The notes: generated by a model not told the origin, from the letters alone. Counted from the first letter of the stretch, positions 1-12,185 are shown. The stretch is DNA of 64,000 nt from Heliocidaris erythrogramma (GCA_025617745.1 CM046864.1:26536199-26600198), one strand, 5' to 3'. Made by a program: numbers and translations.

Positions 1-110
1 GATAATTTGTCGCTTTTTGAAGTTGAAAATGATGAGAACGATGGTGGCGACGAAAAGAACTATCATGCAAACAGAAATTCCAATTATCCCACCGGAACTG
101 AGCGATGCCG
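1..110 (-). CDS. Partial exon of a single-pass membrane protein (transmembrane segment)
   Basis: On the minus strand an acceptor (CATTCACAG) ends at 111. It opens a reading frame that stays open to the window edge. After a two-base split codon the frame reads Ala-Ser-Leu-Ser-Ser-Gly-Gly, then about 22 hydrophobic residues rich in Ile, Val, Leu and Phe, then Asn-Phe-Lys-Lys-Arg-Gln. This is a typical membrane helix followed by a basic stop-transfer, so the product is probably a type I membrane protein with its cytoplasmic tail beyond the left edge. The family cannot be named from one exon. It could be a receptor or adhesion protein. The acceptor phase (1) fits the possible upstream exon at 1123-1203. 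Confidence 0.5.
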
Positions 111-1122
111 CTGTGAATGGATTACAAATTAGACCAAATTTAAGGTGTAAAGTAGATACCCAGTAGATAGTAAATACCCAGAGGTCATATGGTGTATGAA
201 GTATAAAAAGGAGCAGATGTCCCCCATCCCCTTCCCGTTTGAATCATATCAATAGATTCAACAGTTCCCTTGTTCGGAAACGATTCCACTCCTACATGTA
301 TAAGACTCGTCTGTTTTGACCAAAGATAATATTGTACTTTGTTATCCCCCTGGGTAAACGTTCGATTAATGAGGCAACAAAGATAAACCTATACGTATGA
401 GAAAACAAGCATAATGCTAAAATGATCTTCCTTCATTTCATGATGAGGGCATCTCCTTAATTACCCTCATTATTGAAAGAAAGAAATGAAAACAGTCTTC
501 TCATAGGGTTTTACAAGCCATGTTACATTTGGGTCATGTTCGCATGTAATCTTAACGATTTCGCGGTTTTACCCAAATCCGGCGCAACTGAGTTTTTACA
601 TGTCATTTTCAATATGCTGCTGCTCGTTAAAGCAAGTACGGATGGAGGTCATTCAAAGTACAATTTACATGCATAATACTTCTAGTTTATGGAAAATAGA
701 TCATTATTGTCATAGAGCACATAGTGTAGTCACAATAACTCTTTGTTTTAGGGTTTCGTTTCTTTCTGGGATACACTGTATATATATATATCGATTTCCC
801 CACCCCCCCCCCCCCCCCCCCCACCCCCTAAAAAAAAAAACACGATACACTTTCAAAACGGCTCCAAAATTTTAAAAAAAGCTAGTAAATTTTGGGGAAA
901 TTCTTATATATATATATATATATATATATAGATTTAAGTTACGCAACCATTATTCTCTCATTTCCTTTCGCATTGTATATATATTTCCACGAGAGTTGCC
1001 AAAGCTGTTGTATATGTTATTTCCTCACATTATTGTTACTAATTATTCTAATGTATACATGTATCTCAAAGCATTCGCTTGGATCCAGCTGAGGCACGCG
1101 GCTTGTCTTTGTTCAAACTCAC
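111..1122. other. Intronic or intergenic DNA with simple repeats
   Basis: No convincing coding exon is visible. The stretch holds a poly-C tract near 803-822, an A-run after it and TA repeats near 780-792 and 905-930. If the membrane-protein gene model is right, this is one of its introns. Confidence 0.5.
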
Positions 1123-1203
1123 CTGCCCCGACAACGGAATTAATTAATAAGGTTGAAGATTTGTCAATCTGTCGGTCAATTGAATCTGGTGTCGCCGAAA
1201 CCA
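1123..1203 (-). CDS. Possible 81-nt phase 1-1 exon of the same membrane-protein gene
   Basis: The minus strand has a strong donor (GCAG followed by GTGAGT) with the exon ending at 1123, and a candidate acceptor (GGGTTAG) next to 1203. The 81 nt between them are open in the frame reading V-S-A-T-P-D-S-I-D-R-Q-I-D and ending S-V-V-G-A. Joining it to the transmembrane exon at 1-110 keeps the frame, because both junctions are phase 1. The weak points are that the acceptor lies only 8 nt from the divergent tRNA gene and that its pyrimidine tract is poor. It may be spurious. Confidence 0.27.
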
Positions 1204-1210
1204 CTAACCC

Positions 1211-1282
1211 GTCTCCGTGGTCTAGTGGTTAAGGCATTGGCGTTCTAAGCCAACGACCCGGGTTCGATTCCCGGCGGAGACA
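1211..1282 (+). tRNA. tRNA-Arg (anticodon UCU)
   Basis: The 72 nt fold into a full cloverleaf. The acceptor stem GTCTCCG/CGGAGAC is perfect. The D stem is GTCT/AGGC. The anticodon stem TTGGC/GCCAA encloses the loop GTTCTAA, giving anticodon TCT. The T stem CCGGG/CCCGG encloses TTCGATT, and the discriminator base is A. Six T residues at 1283-1288 provide a Pol III terminator. There is no intron in the anticodon loop. The gene lies between two copies of a direct repeat of about 50 bp (see the repeat at 931-1398). Confidence 0.85.
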
Positions 1283-1289
1283 TTTTTTC

Positions 1290-2315
1290 AGCCTTTGCAA
1301 AAATTTCAAAAAGGGAGGACAGCTCTGGGGAACTTTGATTTAAGTTACGCAACCATTATTCTCTCATTTCCTATCGCATTGTATATATATATATATATAA
1401 AGACAGTGTTCTGCGTCGGTTTTGGTAAAATACAAATAGAAAAGACAAATCAAAAAACCGTAGAGATATATATATATATGACTAGTTGGAGGTCTCTTCT
1501 ATCATATGACACCAAAAAAGTCCCAAAATATTTCATGCTTGGGTGAGCACTGCCCACTTTAATTTGTAATGGACGTGAAAATTAGGTTGCGCAGGAATTC
1601 ATTATCCATTTTGGCTGAGATGAGAAGTTCTCCAGCTTAGAAATTGCTTATGGTATGGTGAGTTTATGATAGATTATGATGGATATGGGCTTGTGCGGTG
1701 TATGACATGTTGTTATGTAATCAAAAATTTAAGCATCAGTGATCATAAATTTACTGCGGAAGTTTTAAAAGCATTACCCGCTGTTGATCTGTGGTAATTG
1801 GTGATGAATTATTAGGGTTGGGGTTTGTGCAGGGTATGGCATGGTTTATGTTACCATTATTCAGGAACAGAAATTTGATAATTCAGAATCAAACATTGAT
1901 CCAATCAATCAATCAATTAATCAACGAACCAATCAATCAAGCACTGATTCAATCAATCAAACATAATTTTAAATTGGTTTTTAAGGTCTGTTAATGTGTG
2001 TGGAGACCAGCTGCAAATTAGACAATTAGAAATGTAAATTAAAGATCTTAATGATTGAAAACATGGAAGACTATTATGCAGTATCTTTGTTGTTTGGAAG
2101 GATAATTGATATGGATTTAGCCGAAATTGGACTGCGAGACAATTTCAAACCCTCAAAGAGGTGATTTTTATTTTAAACAAATTGCACTTTCTAGTTGAGC
2201 TATTTGAAAAATTTAAAAAGGATTGTTTTCTTTGATACACATATTTTGATATTGCCAAATAGAAACGCATACCACTTCTTTTCTCAATATATGACCTTTA
2301 AGTGGAAAAAAGTCA
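1290..2315. other. Region between the tRNA and the 3' end of the minus PNPLA gene
   Basis: No gene is seen. It includes the second TA repeat (about 1380-1400), an A-rich stretch and a CAAT/ATCA repeat near 1890-1970. A TTTATT at 2167-2172 is an AATAAA on the minus strand, about 145 nt beyond the stop of the PNPLA gene, and is a plausible polyadenylation signal for it. Confidence 0.5.
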
Positions 2316-5300
2316 TCAGTACATCGGCGCCTGGTATGGGTAGCTATCGTATCCTTCGTCATACAGTCGAAACTTTTTCAGGAACTCTTTGGCATCCGAA
2401 ATCCCATCTATAAATGTTTTTTCCAGTTCCTCCCTCCGAGGAGGATACAACCCTTCCCCAAGTCGGAACATGTGCCAGGGCTTGATGACATAGTTATCTC
2501 TGCTGACGTCACGGAGACCCAGGGTGAGGTTGTCTTGCGGTCTGCTCAGTCCCGCATTCTTATTGGGTGCGATGGTTATCACGTGACCAGTGGGAGGGAA
2601 CCCGCAGTCGGCGGCGTCTTTGGGTGTGCCGGAGAGTGCACTCACGTCGACGTAATGCTGGTGAGGAATGCAAAAAATTTAGAAAAGAGGAGGGAATATT
2701 AAAGGAAAAGTCACACAATGCAAACTACCGATTTTGACCCCCTTTCTTTCTGCCCATCAAACTCATTCAAATGGTCATGAAATCAAAGGTTTCCAAAAAA
2801 AAAAAGACATTACATTTTGTCCGCACAAATTAAAAATATATACAAATGTCCTAAATGAAGGATTTGAATAATATTCATTGGAAAGACGGAGTACAAATAT
2901 ATGTAGTAACAAAGGTACCAAACATAATGACGCAACATTGTTCCTATTATATTCACCCTACATGCATTATATATCACTTCATAGCAGTATAATATTTCTC
3001 ATGAATTAACATTAAGGGCGATTTAGACCTACATGTTTATGATATTTCAGTCGATTTCTTTTTGTCGAAAAAAATCTTTTGAAAGCATTAAAGATTCAAT
3101 ACATCAGTGAAAATTCAATAACCAAGACATGAGGCGATTGTGAATGCACCAGATGTATTGGTAAACGAAAGGGCGAGTGGGGTGGGAAGAGGGAGAGGGA
3201 GGGTGGGCTAGTTTACATGGTTTGCATACCTTGCCCATTACGGTTGGGGCGCTTGCCGTGGGGTTTGACGGATAGTAAACTGCAGCGAGCAAAACCTGTA
3301 AAGTCAATGAATTACAGAGAGAGGTAGGAGGGGACAAAGAAAGGGTAGAGGAGGAGGGGGGGGGGGGGGGTGGAGAAGAAGAAATAAGAGATGACGAAAA
3401 TCATCAACAAGTTATCATAAGATCTTTAAAACATTCAAAAAGTATTTAAGGCAACAATTATGTTATTATCACTTTATATTTTTAAACAGACGATTATCAA
3501 ACTTATACCTGAGCAAATGATACAAATGATACAGGCCTATTACCCAAAGTACGTTGAACTTCGCTGATTATATAGCTAGGTTGGGTCTTACAAACCCCTT
3601 GCAATGGAAAGGCTTATTGAAGTCTATCAAGGAAAACTGGCACATGAAAGAGAATGTCTAGTTGATCAACTCAGTATTTTTATATACAACCAAAAACAAA
3701 ATACACATCAAAGTCTCTTCGACATAATGTGTGTGGGTGTGTGTGTCTGTGGGGGTGTATGTGTTATTTATTTACCTCTACAAGTGACTGTTTTGTCGAA
3801 TACGCTGTCACTACCTGCTTTTCACCAAAGAGATACGCCTTCCCGTCAACCATCACGATATCTGTCTTCGTGGGGGGCTTTAGTGGTTGTAATTCTTCCT
3901 CCAAAGTTTGTTGCCTTCTGCGCATGTGCACTGGGATGTTTTCTGTCGCCAGCAACTCTTGCAAGGGTACATGGAGCCGACTTGAACACGTGACATGGCA
4001 ATTATTCTTTTAGTTGGAATAGAAGATTAAAGGTCATATACAGGATGGACAAAAATCACTCCAGCGAAACATGAAATTCGATGAGAACACTCTTATTTTG
4101 GTTTATGTCAATGAAAATTCGACGTGAAAAGTATTTGATGGAATAAAGATATCTAAAATTGAAAACATAATTATAGTAAATAGTAACATATGATATGATT
4201 CATTACCTTTAGAAGTCCTTCGAGAATATTACGTAATTCCTGTGTGAGGTCAAATCCAGGGGTCAAAGCTCCCTGCGGAAGACTGTGTAACTTTGTAGAC
4301 AGAGAGAGAATAGCATCTAAATATTGCTGAAATAAAATAGATCAAAAGTTACAACTCAGTATAGTAAATATTTTCCAGTAGTTATACTAAACGCATACAG
4401 TATAATTCAATTGTGGGGGAACCTATTAAAAGCGAGGCTTGCCGAGTTTATAGGTGCCCATTTAGCAAAGAAAAGGAGCTGGAAAGTAGAAGTTGTGAAA
4501 TTAAGACGAGAAGAAACAAAGAAAGCATGGAAATCAGCACATGGAATCAAAACAGAACATAAAAATACTATTAATTCTAGAGAGGGGAAGGGAGATAGAT
4601 AGAGGGAGAGAGAAGAGAGAGAAGCAAAGTGCAGATCTAGATCAGCAACCTTGCAGTATGCTGTGATGAGAAAACAAGGGCGTTTTATAGTGCGTTAAGA
4701 TGGATATGGGAGGGATATTAATTATGATATGGGTTCAGCAAAACAGATGACCCCACTGGAAAAAGAGAGGACCCCACTGGAAATAAGCTTCAGAGCTTTC
4801 GTGGGTAATCCTGTTCAAGCTTGCTAATTTGTTATTCTACTACACTGTAAAAAATAACTGTAGATTAACAGGTTTTTTGACTTGTAAAATTACAAGTTTT
4901 CTGTTAATTTTCCTGCCATTTCACAAGAAAAATACCGTATTAAAAAAACGGCCAAAACTTGTAATTTTACAAGTCAAAGAAACCTGTTAATCTACAGTTA
5001 TATTTTACAGTGTATGTACAAATAAAATATGGCAAATAAAATCAATCAATCAAAATCAATAAATCAATCAATTTCGGTTCTTTTTTAAAACGGTGCAGTC
5101 TCTCTATTTCCTTAAGGTTTGGATCGAGACTGTTCCAGAATTTGTGTCGTGTAAAGACGAAAGTTTTGTGTGCAAAGAGGGATCTCGTGCGGGGAAGATG
5201 GGAAAAGTTTGATTGGGTACACTGTCAAAAATAACTTGTAGATTAACAGGTTTTTTGTAGATTAACAGGTTTTTTGACTTGTAAAATTACAAGTTTTTGC

Positions 5301-8282
5301 CGTTTTTCTGTTATACGGTATTTTTCTTGTGAAATGGCAGGAAAATTGCTATAAGAAAATTGCTATAAATAGCAATTTTCCTGCCATTTCACAAAAAAAA
5401 ATACCGTATTAACAGAAAAACGGCCAAAACTTGTAATTTTACAAGTCAAAAAACCTGTTAAAGGAGAATTAACCCCTGAGTACAAATTTACTTATATTGA
5501 AAGGTGTAATATATTCCTACTTATTGGCCTAAATCATTTTCTAATAAGATATTAGAAAAGGGTATAAATAAAGATATTCCAACACCCGGTATCGTCTCCT
5601 ACACTGTTAGAACGTTGATTAAAATTTTTAATCTTGTTGGTTAAAATTTTAATCAACCGAGGGTTACCAGGTGAACCACACATTTGTAGGTTAAAACTTT
5701 AATCAACGGCCTGTTGATTAAAGTTTAACCTGTGGTCGATTAAAAGTTTTAATCATTTGTTGGTTAATCGTATTTTGCTCAACGTTGGTTAAATTGGTGT
5801 TGATTAAACCAAAACATATTGTTGGTTAAATGTTTACCCATTTGTTGGTTATTTTTATTTTGTTGGTTAAATGTTTAACCATTTGTTGGTTAATCATATT
5901 TTGCTCAACATTGGTTAAAATGGTGTTGATTAAACTTAAACAAATTGATGGTTAAATGTTTAACCATTTGTTGGTTAGATTTATTTGATGAGAAACTCCC
6001 CGGAGAAACTCTTTTCATATCTGTAATTGTTGTCTAGCTAGCCTTATAACGAAATAGATCTATTCAGTGATCTACTTTCAGCGGTTTGGTAAGTTCGACC
6101 TTCTTAGACCTGGACTAGACTTGACTAAGCCAGGCCCACCGGTAGACTACGCCTACGCCTACATTGGTGCTTATATCTTTTTCTCAAAAAACTGTTCTAG
6201 TTTCAGTGTTTGTCATATTGCCCTGTCCGCGAAATATGGACATGCGCGAAGTTGAACACACCGCCATACCGCCGGCGTCGCCTCCTCGCTACCATAGGCG
6301 CAGTCAGTAAATCTACCGGTGGGCCTGGCTTAGCCAGGTCTAGTCCAGATCGAGCAGGTCGAACTTGCTCCCAAGCCGTTTAAATTAGAAAGAAAGAGCA
6401 CACTGTAGATCTATTTCTTCCCAAGATTAAGCTGGACAACAATCACATATATGAATAATAGTTTCTCACCTTCAAACACGCCGACAAACTCTTTGAAAGT
6501 CCCCACTCATTCAGCGACTTGAATGACAATGCCTTCCATTTTTATCGCAAACAATTTCTGTGATAGATTTGTGCACAGCGAATTTGTTCCAAATCCATAT
6601 GCGCATGCGCTGTTCGGTCACGCGATTGGTATTTTAATCAACTTTTAACCAACAAAAAGATAAAGTGTCTTGACAGTTAGCACTATCAGTTTGGCGGGAA
6701 AGCAGAGAACACTGTTTTTAATCAATGTTGGTTACAAAGTAACCAACAAGAATAAAAACAATAATTTTAATCAACAATATTTTTAACCCACGCAAGATTA
6801 AAAGTCATTTTTAACCGACATTCATTTTATAACCAATGTTGAGCGATTTTTAATCAACATTTTTTTAATCCGTAGTTTTTTAATACATGTTTTAACAGTG
6901 TACCTATTTACATGGGGGCTGCCATTTTCTTGCTGATTTGGATTTGTACATGAACCATTGAGAAATGTTCCGGTCAGGAAGATATTTTGAATCCAAGACC
7001 TAAATTGATTTTCTTCATTACCTAAAATCCCATATGTGACGAAAAATATAAAGTGGGTGTTTACATGATTTATAAAAATTAAATCTTTATAATGATACTT
7101 TTAAATTGTCTGGTTTTGCTTAACAAAAATCTGTTTTCTTGGGTTTGCCAAACAGAGCAGAACATAATATATGCAGCATGCATTCTGACTTTTCAAGTCC
7201 CATTATCCGAAAGCAGGTGAATGCATAGTTTGCCGCTATAGATGCTCAGGGAAGAAGCATCCATAAAATTTGAATTAATTTGCTCCGTCCATTGCGTCAC
7301 AGTATGTAGAAAATAGATTTATATTAAGCGAATATCGATTTTCAACAGAAATATATAAGGAAATCTTCAGTTTAAAAATAAATTGACATATCTATTCTAT
7401 ATTTTTAATCTCAAATGGGTTTTTAATTTTGAAAAAGGCAATTGGGCATTTGGATTAAGAAAATCTTCTTGTACACATAAAAAAATGGCAGCCCCCATGT
7501 ATTGCTAGCAGACGATACATATTGCTAGCAGATGATAAATTTTGCTCAGAAAATCTTGATTCGTATCGATCTCGTATATTTTGACGCGAAGCCATATAGT
7601 CTAACAAGTAGGAATAAATAACACCTTTGAACACTATCGTCTTTATTGTTTGAGGTTAATTCTCCTTTAATCTACAGTTAGTGTAGTTGTGGAGTGTATT
7701 GTAAGTTATGAAAAGGTCTGCGAGAGCATTCGGAAGTTCATTACTTATTAGTTGGAACATAAATTGACCCTGATTAAATGATTTACATGGAAATCACGTA
7801 TTGGCGTTGTCTCTTTGTGATAAGCATGTACTTTTGTTTTGTATTTTGTATTTTTCTTTCGAATGATCAAACCTTGGAATAATCATAACCACGTCAACTT
7901 TGTGTAGACTTCTATTCTGTTTTGTATTGGTGATTTAATAGGCCAATGATCACGATGATATTATAATTTGAAAATCATAATTGCAACAACTTTCTCTAAA
8001 ATTGTTTTAAAACTGTACTTCAAAGTCGCCTCATAATTGAACGGCTGAAGTGAAGCTCAGAAGTAAGCAATGTCTCACCAGCAATCTTTCCGGAACGGAC
8101 ACCATGAGTGCTGCCGTCAACACCCCGGTCGATATGCCCCCGTAGGACTCCACTTGCTGTATTAACCTCTTGCCATGGTCTAGGAGGCACACTGCACATC
8201 CGAGGTCGTACAACCCAAGAAAAGAGTTTCCAGAGAAGCTGATCCGGTAAGGACCCCGCCCTTCCATTCTGAAAGTACCTAA
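2316..8282 (-). CDS. PNPLA4-like patatin-domain lipid hydrolase, five coding exons
   Basis: The exons on the minus strand are 8282-8079 (ATG at 8267), 4326-4207, 3955-3776, 3295-3230 and 2657-2316 (stop TGA). All junctions have GT/AG ends and phase 0, giving 298 aa. The order of motifs fits the small patatin-like phospholipases of the PNPLA4 group. There is an N-terminal oxyanion segment S-G-N-S-F-L-G (residues 12-18), a nucleophile elbow G-I-S-T-G (44-48, Ser46), then A-L-T-P-G-F-D, which matches the conserved AVTPGYDF block. The third exon ends K-Q-S-L-V-E, matching the SREDLI block. The usual Asp-Gly-Gly of the catalytic dyad is Asp189-Val-Ser, so the aspartate is kept but the glycines are lost. 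The family hydrolyses acylglycerols and retinyl esters; activity here is uncertain. The acceptor just before the ATG implies an upstream noncoding exon. It is divergently paired with the paralog at 18462-35227. Confidence 0.8.
4843..5012. mobile_element. Palindromic MITE with TA target duplication
   Basis: This 170-bp element is nearly one hairpin. It opens with CACTGTAAAAAATAACTGTA and closes with the imperfect inverse, flanked by TA on both sides (4841-4842 and 5013-5014). The arms include an inner palindrome, CTTGTAAAATTACAAG. It lies in intron 1 of the minus PNPLA gene. A second, interrupted copy is at 5220-7683. Confidence 0.75.
5462..7666. mobile_element. TTAA-flanked non-autonomous element nested in the MITE
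   Basis: The ends are AGGAGAATTAACC (5462) and its exact inverse GGTTAATTCTCCT (to 7666). TTAA flanks both sides (5458-5461 and 7667-7670). Its target was the TTAA in the MITE arm, whose uninterrupted form is visible in the neighbouring copy at 4843-5012. TTAA duplications are known for piggyBac, Kolobok and related superfamilies. No transposase ORF is present, so the superfamily is open. It itself carries the TA element at 5602-6900. A lone copy of the end sequence occurs near 47372. Confidence 0.7.
5602..6900. mobile_element. TA-flanked element rich in GGTTAAA repeats, third nesting level
   Basis: It begins CACTGTTAGAAC and ends GTTTTAACAGTG, with TA at 5600-5601 and 6901-6902. The first 400 bp and the last 250 bp are built from variants of GTTGGTTAAATGTTTAACCA and its inverse, so the two halves pair widely. 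In the middle, about 75-bp inverted arms near 6075-6146 and 6308-6383 share the AAGCCAGGCCCACCGGTAG segment. No coding capacity is seen. Confidence 0.65.
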
Positions 8283-9360
8283 CTGCAAAATAAAAATTGT
8301 ATGATGATTAGTTGTGCAGTCACCGGATAAAGGTCCCGTGAAGCAGGGGCGTCGATCTGGATTTTTTCGGATTCATGGGGCAAGACAGCCTACCTTTATT
8401 GATTTTTTAACGCCTCTAAATTACATGTACCAGCTTCTCCACAGTTACATGAAGGAGGCAACAGAGAATTTGCGCGCGGAGCGCGTTGTGAAATTGAAAT
8501 CTGATCGTGCGATACTTTTTATATTTCACTGTATGGAAGGTTTCATCTCCCGAGATTTTCATCATTTTCCTTATTATATTTTACACCTGTGGATTTATTG
8601 GTGGGGCAAAACGATATGTTTGCCCTCCCAATATTCTGTCTGGAGGAGGGTGATTCAACCCCCCCCCCCCCCGTGCAATAATCGACGCCCCTGCCGTGAA
8701 GGAGACTAGAAAATAAAGACCAAGACAGTTTCTTCTGTTTCTTCTTCTTGTAAGTAAGGCAATTACTTTTCTCCACCCAGGTTTTAAGCCAAGGGTAGAC
8801 TAGTAGTATACTAGACATGCTAGAAGCAACTATCATTTTTATCTCGGTGTGCTAAAGACCGCAATGTGACCAGGGTAAGAAACTGATGTACTTAAGACAG
8901 TATGGAAAGCACAATATTATCAACATGTAACATAATCAAGTTAACCCGATATAAACGTGATATAAAAATCCGTGTGGATACACCTTTACATGAGTAGACA
9001 ATGAGACCTTGCGTTGTGGTGAGTCCATGCCCTTCAAGAAATCGATTCTCCCACCTCGACTGTACCTAATGAGAGGCAAAGTCCTTTGATGTCAAGAGTG
9101 GTCAAGTAGCAGTGCTGTTGTGTCTGCTAGTTGGCGACGCTGAACAGGGACGACACAATGGGTCCCTCAAGGATTTTCAATTGCCTGGTTCTTTCTTTAT
9201 GAATAGCGCACCAGACGCTGAACTCTGAACTCCAGACATAGGAAAGTGCATATGGGACGTGCGGGAAATAGTGATAGAGTAATACCTCAGTAACACCGCC
9301 AAACGAACTATAAACCGACCGATAATCAGCAACATCTTTGCTATCTAGGTACTTTGTTAT
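8283..9360. other. Upstream region of the minus PNPLA gene
   Basis: It should contain the upstream noncoding exon and promoter of the minus PNPLA gene. An AG/GTACAG donor context on the minus strand near 9065 is a weak exon candidate. A poly-C tract lies near 8660-8672. No other gene is seen. Confidence 0.4.
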
Positions 9361-9528
9361 TTATAATTTATATTTTTATTTTATTTATTTATTTATTTAT
9401 TTATTCATTTTTCTTTTTTTTTTATTATTTTTTTTTTAATTTTTAGCTTATTTTATTTTATTTATTTTTTTATTTTTTTTTATTTATTTATTATTATTAT
9501 TATTATTTTTTTTTTTTGGGGGGGGGGT
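9361..9528. repeat. T-rich simple sequence with TTTA repeats and a G tract
   Basis: Almost pure T/A sequence, mainly TTTA and TTA units, ends in a run of G near 9519-9527. Shorter GAT and TTA trinucleotide runs follow at about 9797-9822 and 9889-9911. Confidence 0.85.
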
Positions 9529-9999
9529 CTTTTTATATTGTTGGTCTCTTTCGCGGTCTGTATACTTTTGAAATCATAGGGAAACGCTCCATGCAGGCGT
9601 TGGTCATCAGTCAACATCAAAGAAATACATTCTCAAACCATTCATCAAAGTTGCATAATGCCAAAGTACCAATGAGAGGAGACAATAAATAGACTTTAGT
9701 CACCATATATTATGGCTATAGGCGATATAATTGAGATCCAAACTATGACATACAATAATGACGAGGAGAGAGGAGGATAAGAAAAATAAGAATAATAATA
9801 ATGATGATGATGATGATGATAACCATAAAGCAGATAACAAAAGCAATGACCATAATGTTCTTAATATCAACATCAACAACAGTAATAGTTATTATTATTA
9901 TTATTATTATGAGATTCAAAGGACAACAGAAGAGAAATTAAGGATAATAAATAGAAGGGTTAGTTTCATTATCCATACCATTTTGTAGGAAAATGAATT

Positions 10000-11950
10000 C
10001 CTATGAACTGTTTTTTTCTTTCATGATTAGATTTTCTAAAAAGAATTTGCAATATGGATGCGAGATCAACATCTTCTACCTTCCCAAAATTTTGATATCA
10101 TATTCATAACTAACATTAACAACATTCTACGGGTATAATAATATTCCACAGTTGCAGAGTCTAGAAACAGCGTCGTTTTGTAGGCTCACTGCTGCGGGTC
10201 CCCTCCTCCATAGAAAAACATTGATATCAGTTCATTTTCATAATGTCAAACTGTACAATACCTACCGAATAACGAACACCTCGGCCTCCAGTTCAGCAAT
10301 AGAATACCAACGCGTGGATCTCCAGGGCAACGCCAAGCCGTTTAGCTCCCAAACGACTCTGTGTCATACACGGCACTGGTCTGTTTGTATAGCACATGTC
10401 GTGTGTACTTCAACTCTTCGATTTTAACGGCGCGGAATTTACTGAGAAAACGCTTGGTGAATTCAATGACAAGTTCAAAATAATATGATTCGTTTGCGGA
10501 AATATCAAGTATTTATACATCAGTAAATTAATTCGACAGTGTTCAATCAAATCCGTCGTCTTGTATGGCCGAAACCCGTTATTGTTGATTAAAACCTCCA
10601 AGTGTGTGTGCTGTGATTGAGTGTGTGTATTGTCGGGGGGGGGGGGGGGGGATCGCTCCGCATGATTGACGGAGCGATGGAGATTAAAGGACCCCGTGAC
10701 GCTATACCTCTCGTCATTTTTTAATTTCAATTTCAATTTCAATTTTATTTTTCATTTCATCAGAATCATACAATATTTTATAAAGTGTAACAGAATAAAA
10801 TATGACAATGACTTTTTGTTGACATCACGAAATTCATTATGTAAAATTATTGTACAAGAAATCAAAAGAATGTATACCCTGTTGACAATTTTCTGAAGAA
10901 ATGGAGGGATCCACTGAAAAGCATTGCTTGTACATTGTGGAACCCTCTAAATAATATTACCTTTAATAGTAAACATAGGCCTAGTAAAAATAGAAAATTA
11001 TATCTAAACTACAACTTCAGTAATTGTATGTATAAATATAAACTACTGATTTAAGGATTCCTATACTTTTCCTATACTATTCCTATACTTTATTAATCCA
11101 TTTCAGAAATCTTGGGAAAGGATACTTTCGATAGACTGAAACAAATTGCCCTAAAAATATATTCTTCAATGTTCTTGCAAACCGGCAGTGCCTGCAAATT
11201 TAATAACCAAACTACTTCACCATCTTAAAAATGCTGATTATCTAAATTTTCATTCCTTTTCAAGAATCATTTAACTCAGCTTTTGTATATTATCCCTATA
11301 CTAAGTTTGCATGGATTAAATTAGCCTTACAAAAGGTAAAATGTTTATAAGTTCCTTTAAATGTCACGTGACCTATATCCTGAGTCCGATGGTGTGCAGA
11401 CAAAATTCTAACAGTACCTAACAAAAGGACAAAAAGAAAATTACCGATATATATCAAGGCACAAGCCAAAATAGGCCTACAAACAGTTCGTCACAATACA
11501 ACCGTATAAGAACTGTTAAAAAAATACACCAGGATTTATCTTTTGTGTTAGTTCGCATATCTCGATGTTAAATAAGTAAAAACAAGTTACACGTTTGTAT
11601 TGCAAAAGTGTTTACTCCATGTAAGCGGACGGCTGCACGAAAGGTGTTTGGGGATATAACGTTAAAATATATTCGTATCTTTTTTTTTTCTAAACAGGCA
11701 TTATATCTCCACATATTCGTCTCATTCTTATTTTCCTCCGTTTCTCCCTCCTCTCATTCTTCTTCTCTGTCTATTTCCTCTTCTTCCCCCTTTACCATTC
11801 TTTCCTTTTCAATCTCCTTTTTATCTATACATTTGCTTGCATTTTTGCTCTTTTTTTTTTGCTCTTTCTGGTTCTCCTTTTTCTTGTAGGAATTTTATTT
11901 CGCCTTCTGCTGTTTTTTTTTTCTTTTCCCCTTCATATCCTTTACTCCCA
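10000..11950. other. Intergenic DNA without a recognised gene
   Basis: A G tract lies at 10636-10651, a CAATTT repeat at about 10725-10750 and pyrimidine-rich sequence at 11700-11940. Open frames here are low-complexity. Confidence 0.4.
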
Positions 11951-11959
11951 AGTAGCTTT

Positions 11960-12121
11960 AAATTTCATAATTATTAGCCTTCTTGAAGATATCAAAAAGT
12001 GTATAACATCTGATTCTTTTAAAAATCATGTAAAAACAATTCAGAATCTGTTTAATTCTTAATTACTTTCTACATGCGCCTTGAGCACTCCACAGAGTGG
12101 ATTTGGTGCTATATGAGTTAC

Positions 12122-12184
<63 letters not shown>

Positions 12185-12185
12185 T

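Larger units (their letters stand above)
931..1398 (+). repeat. Direct repeat of about 50 bp flanking the tRNA gene
   Basis: The segment starting GATTTAAGTTACGCAACC at 931-984 recurs at 1337-1390 with one base change (CCTTTCGC versus CCTATCGC), followed both times by a TA repeat. The two copies bracket about 350 bp containing the tRNA. This could be a segmental duplication or two copies of one small repeat. Confidence 0.7.
5220..7683. mobile_element. Second copy of the TA-type MITE, split by nested insertions
   Basis: This copy starts CACTGTCAAAAATAACTTGT after a TA (5218-5219). It runs to an interrupted right end, CTACAGTTAGTG, before a TA at 7684-7685. The left arm carries a duplicated segment (TGTAGATTAACAGG twice). 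At 5458-5461 its TTAA is the target of another element, and the MITE sequence resumes after 7670, so about 2.2 kb of younger DNA sits inside it. Confidence 0.7.

Noticed and set aside
9758-9988. Open frame of 76 codons rich in Asn, Asp and Tyr
   Set aside because: It is only the translation of GAT and TTA trinucleotide repeats, with no flanking gene signals.
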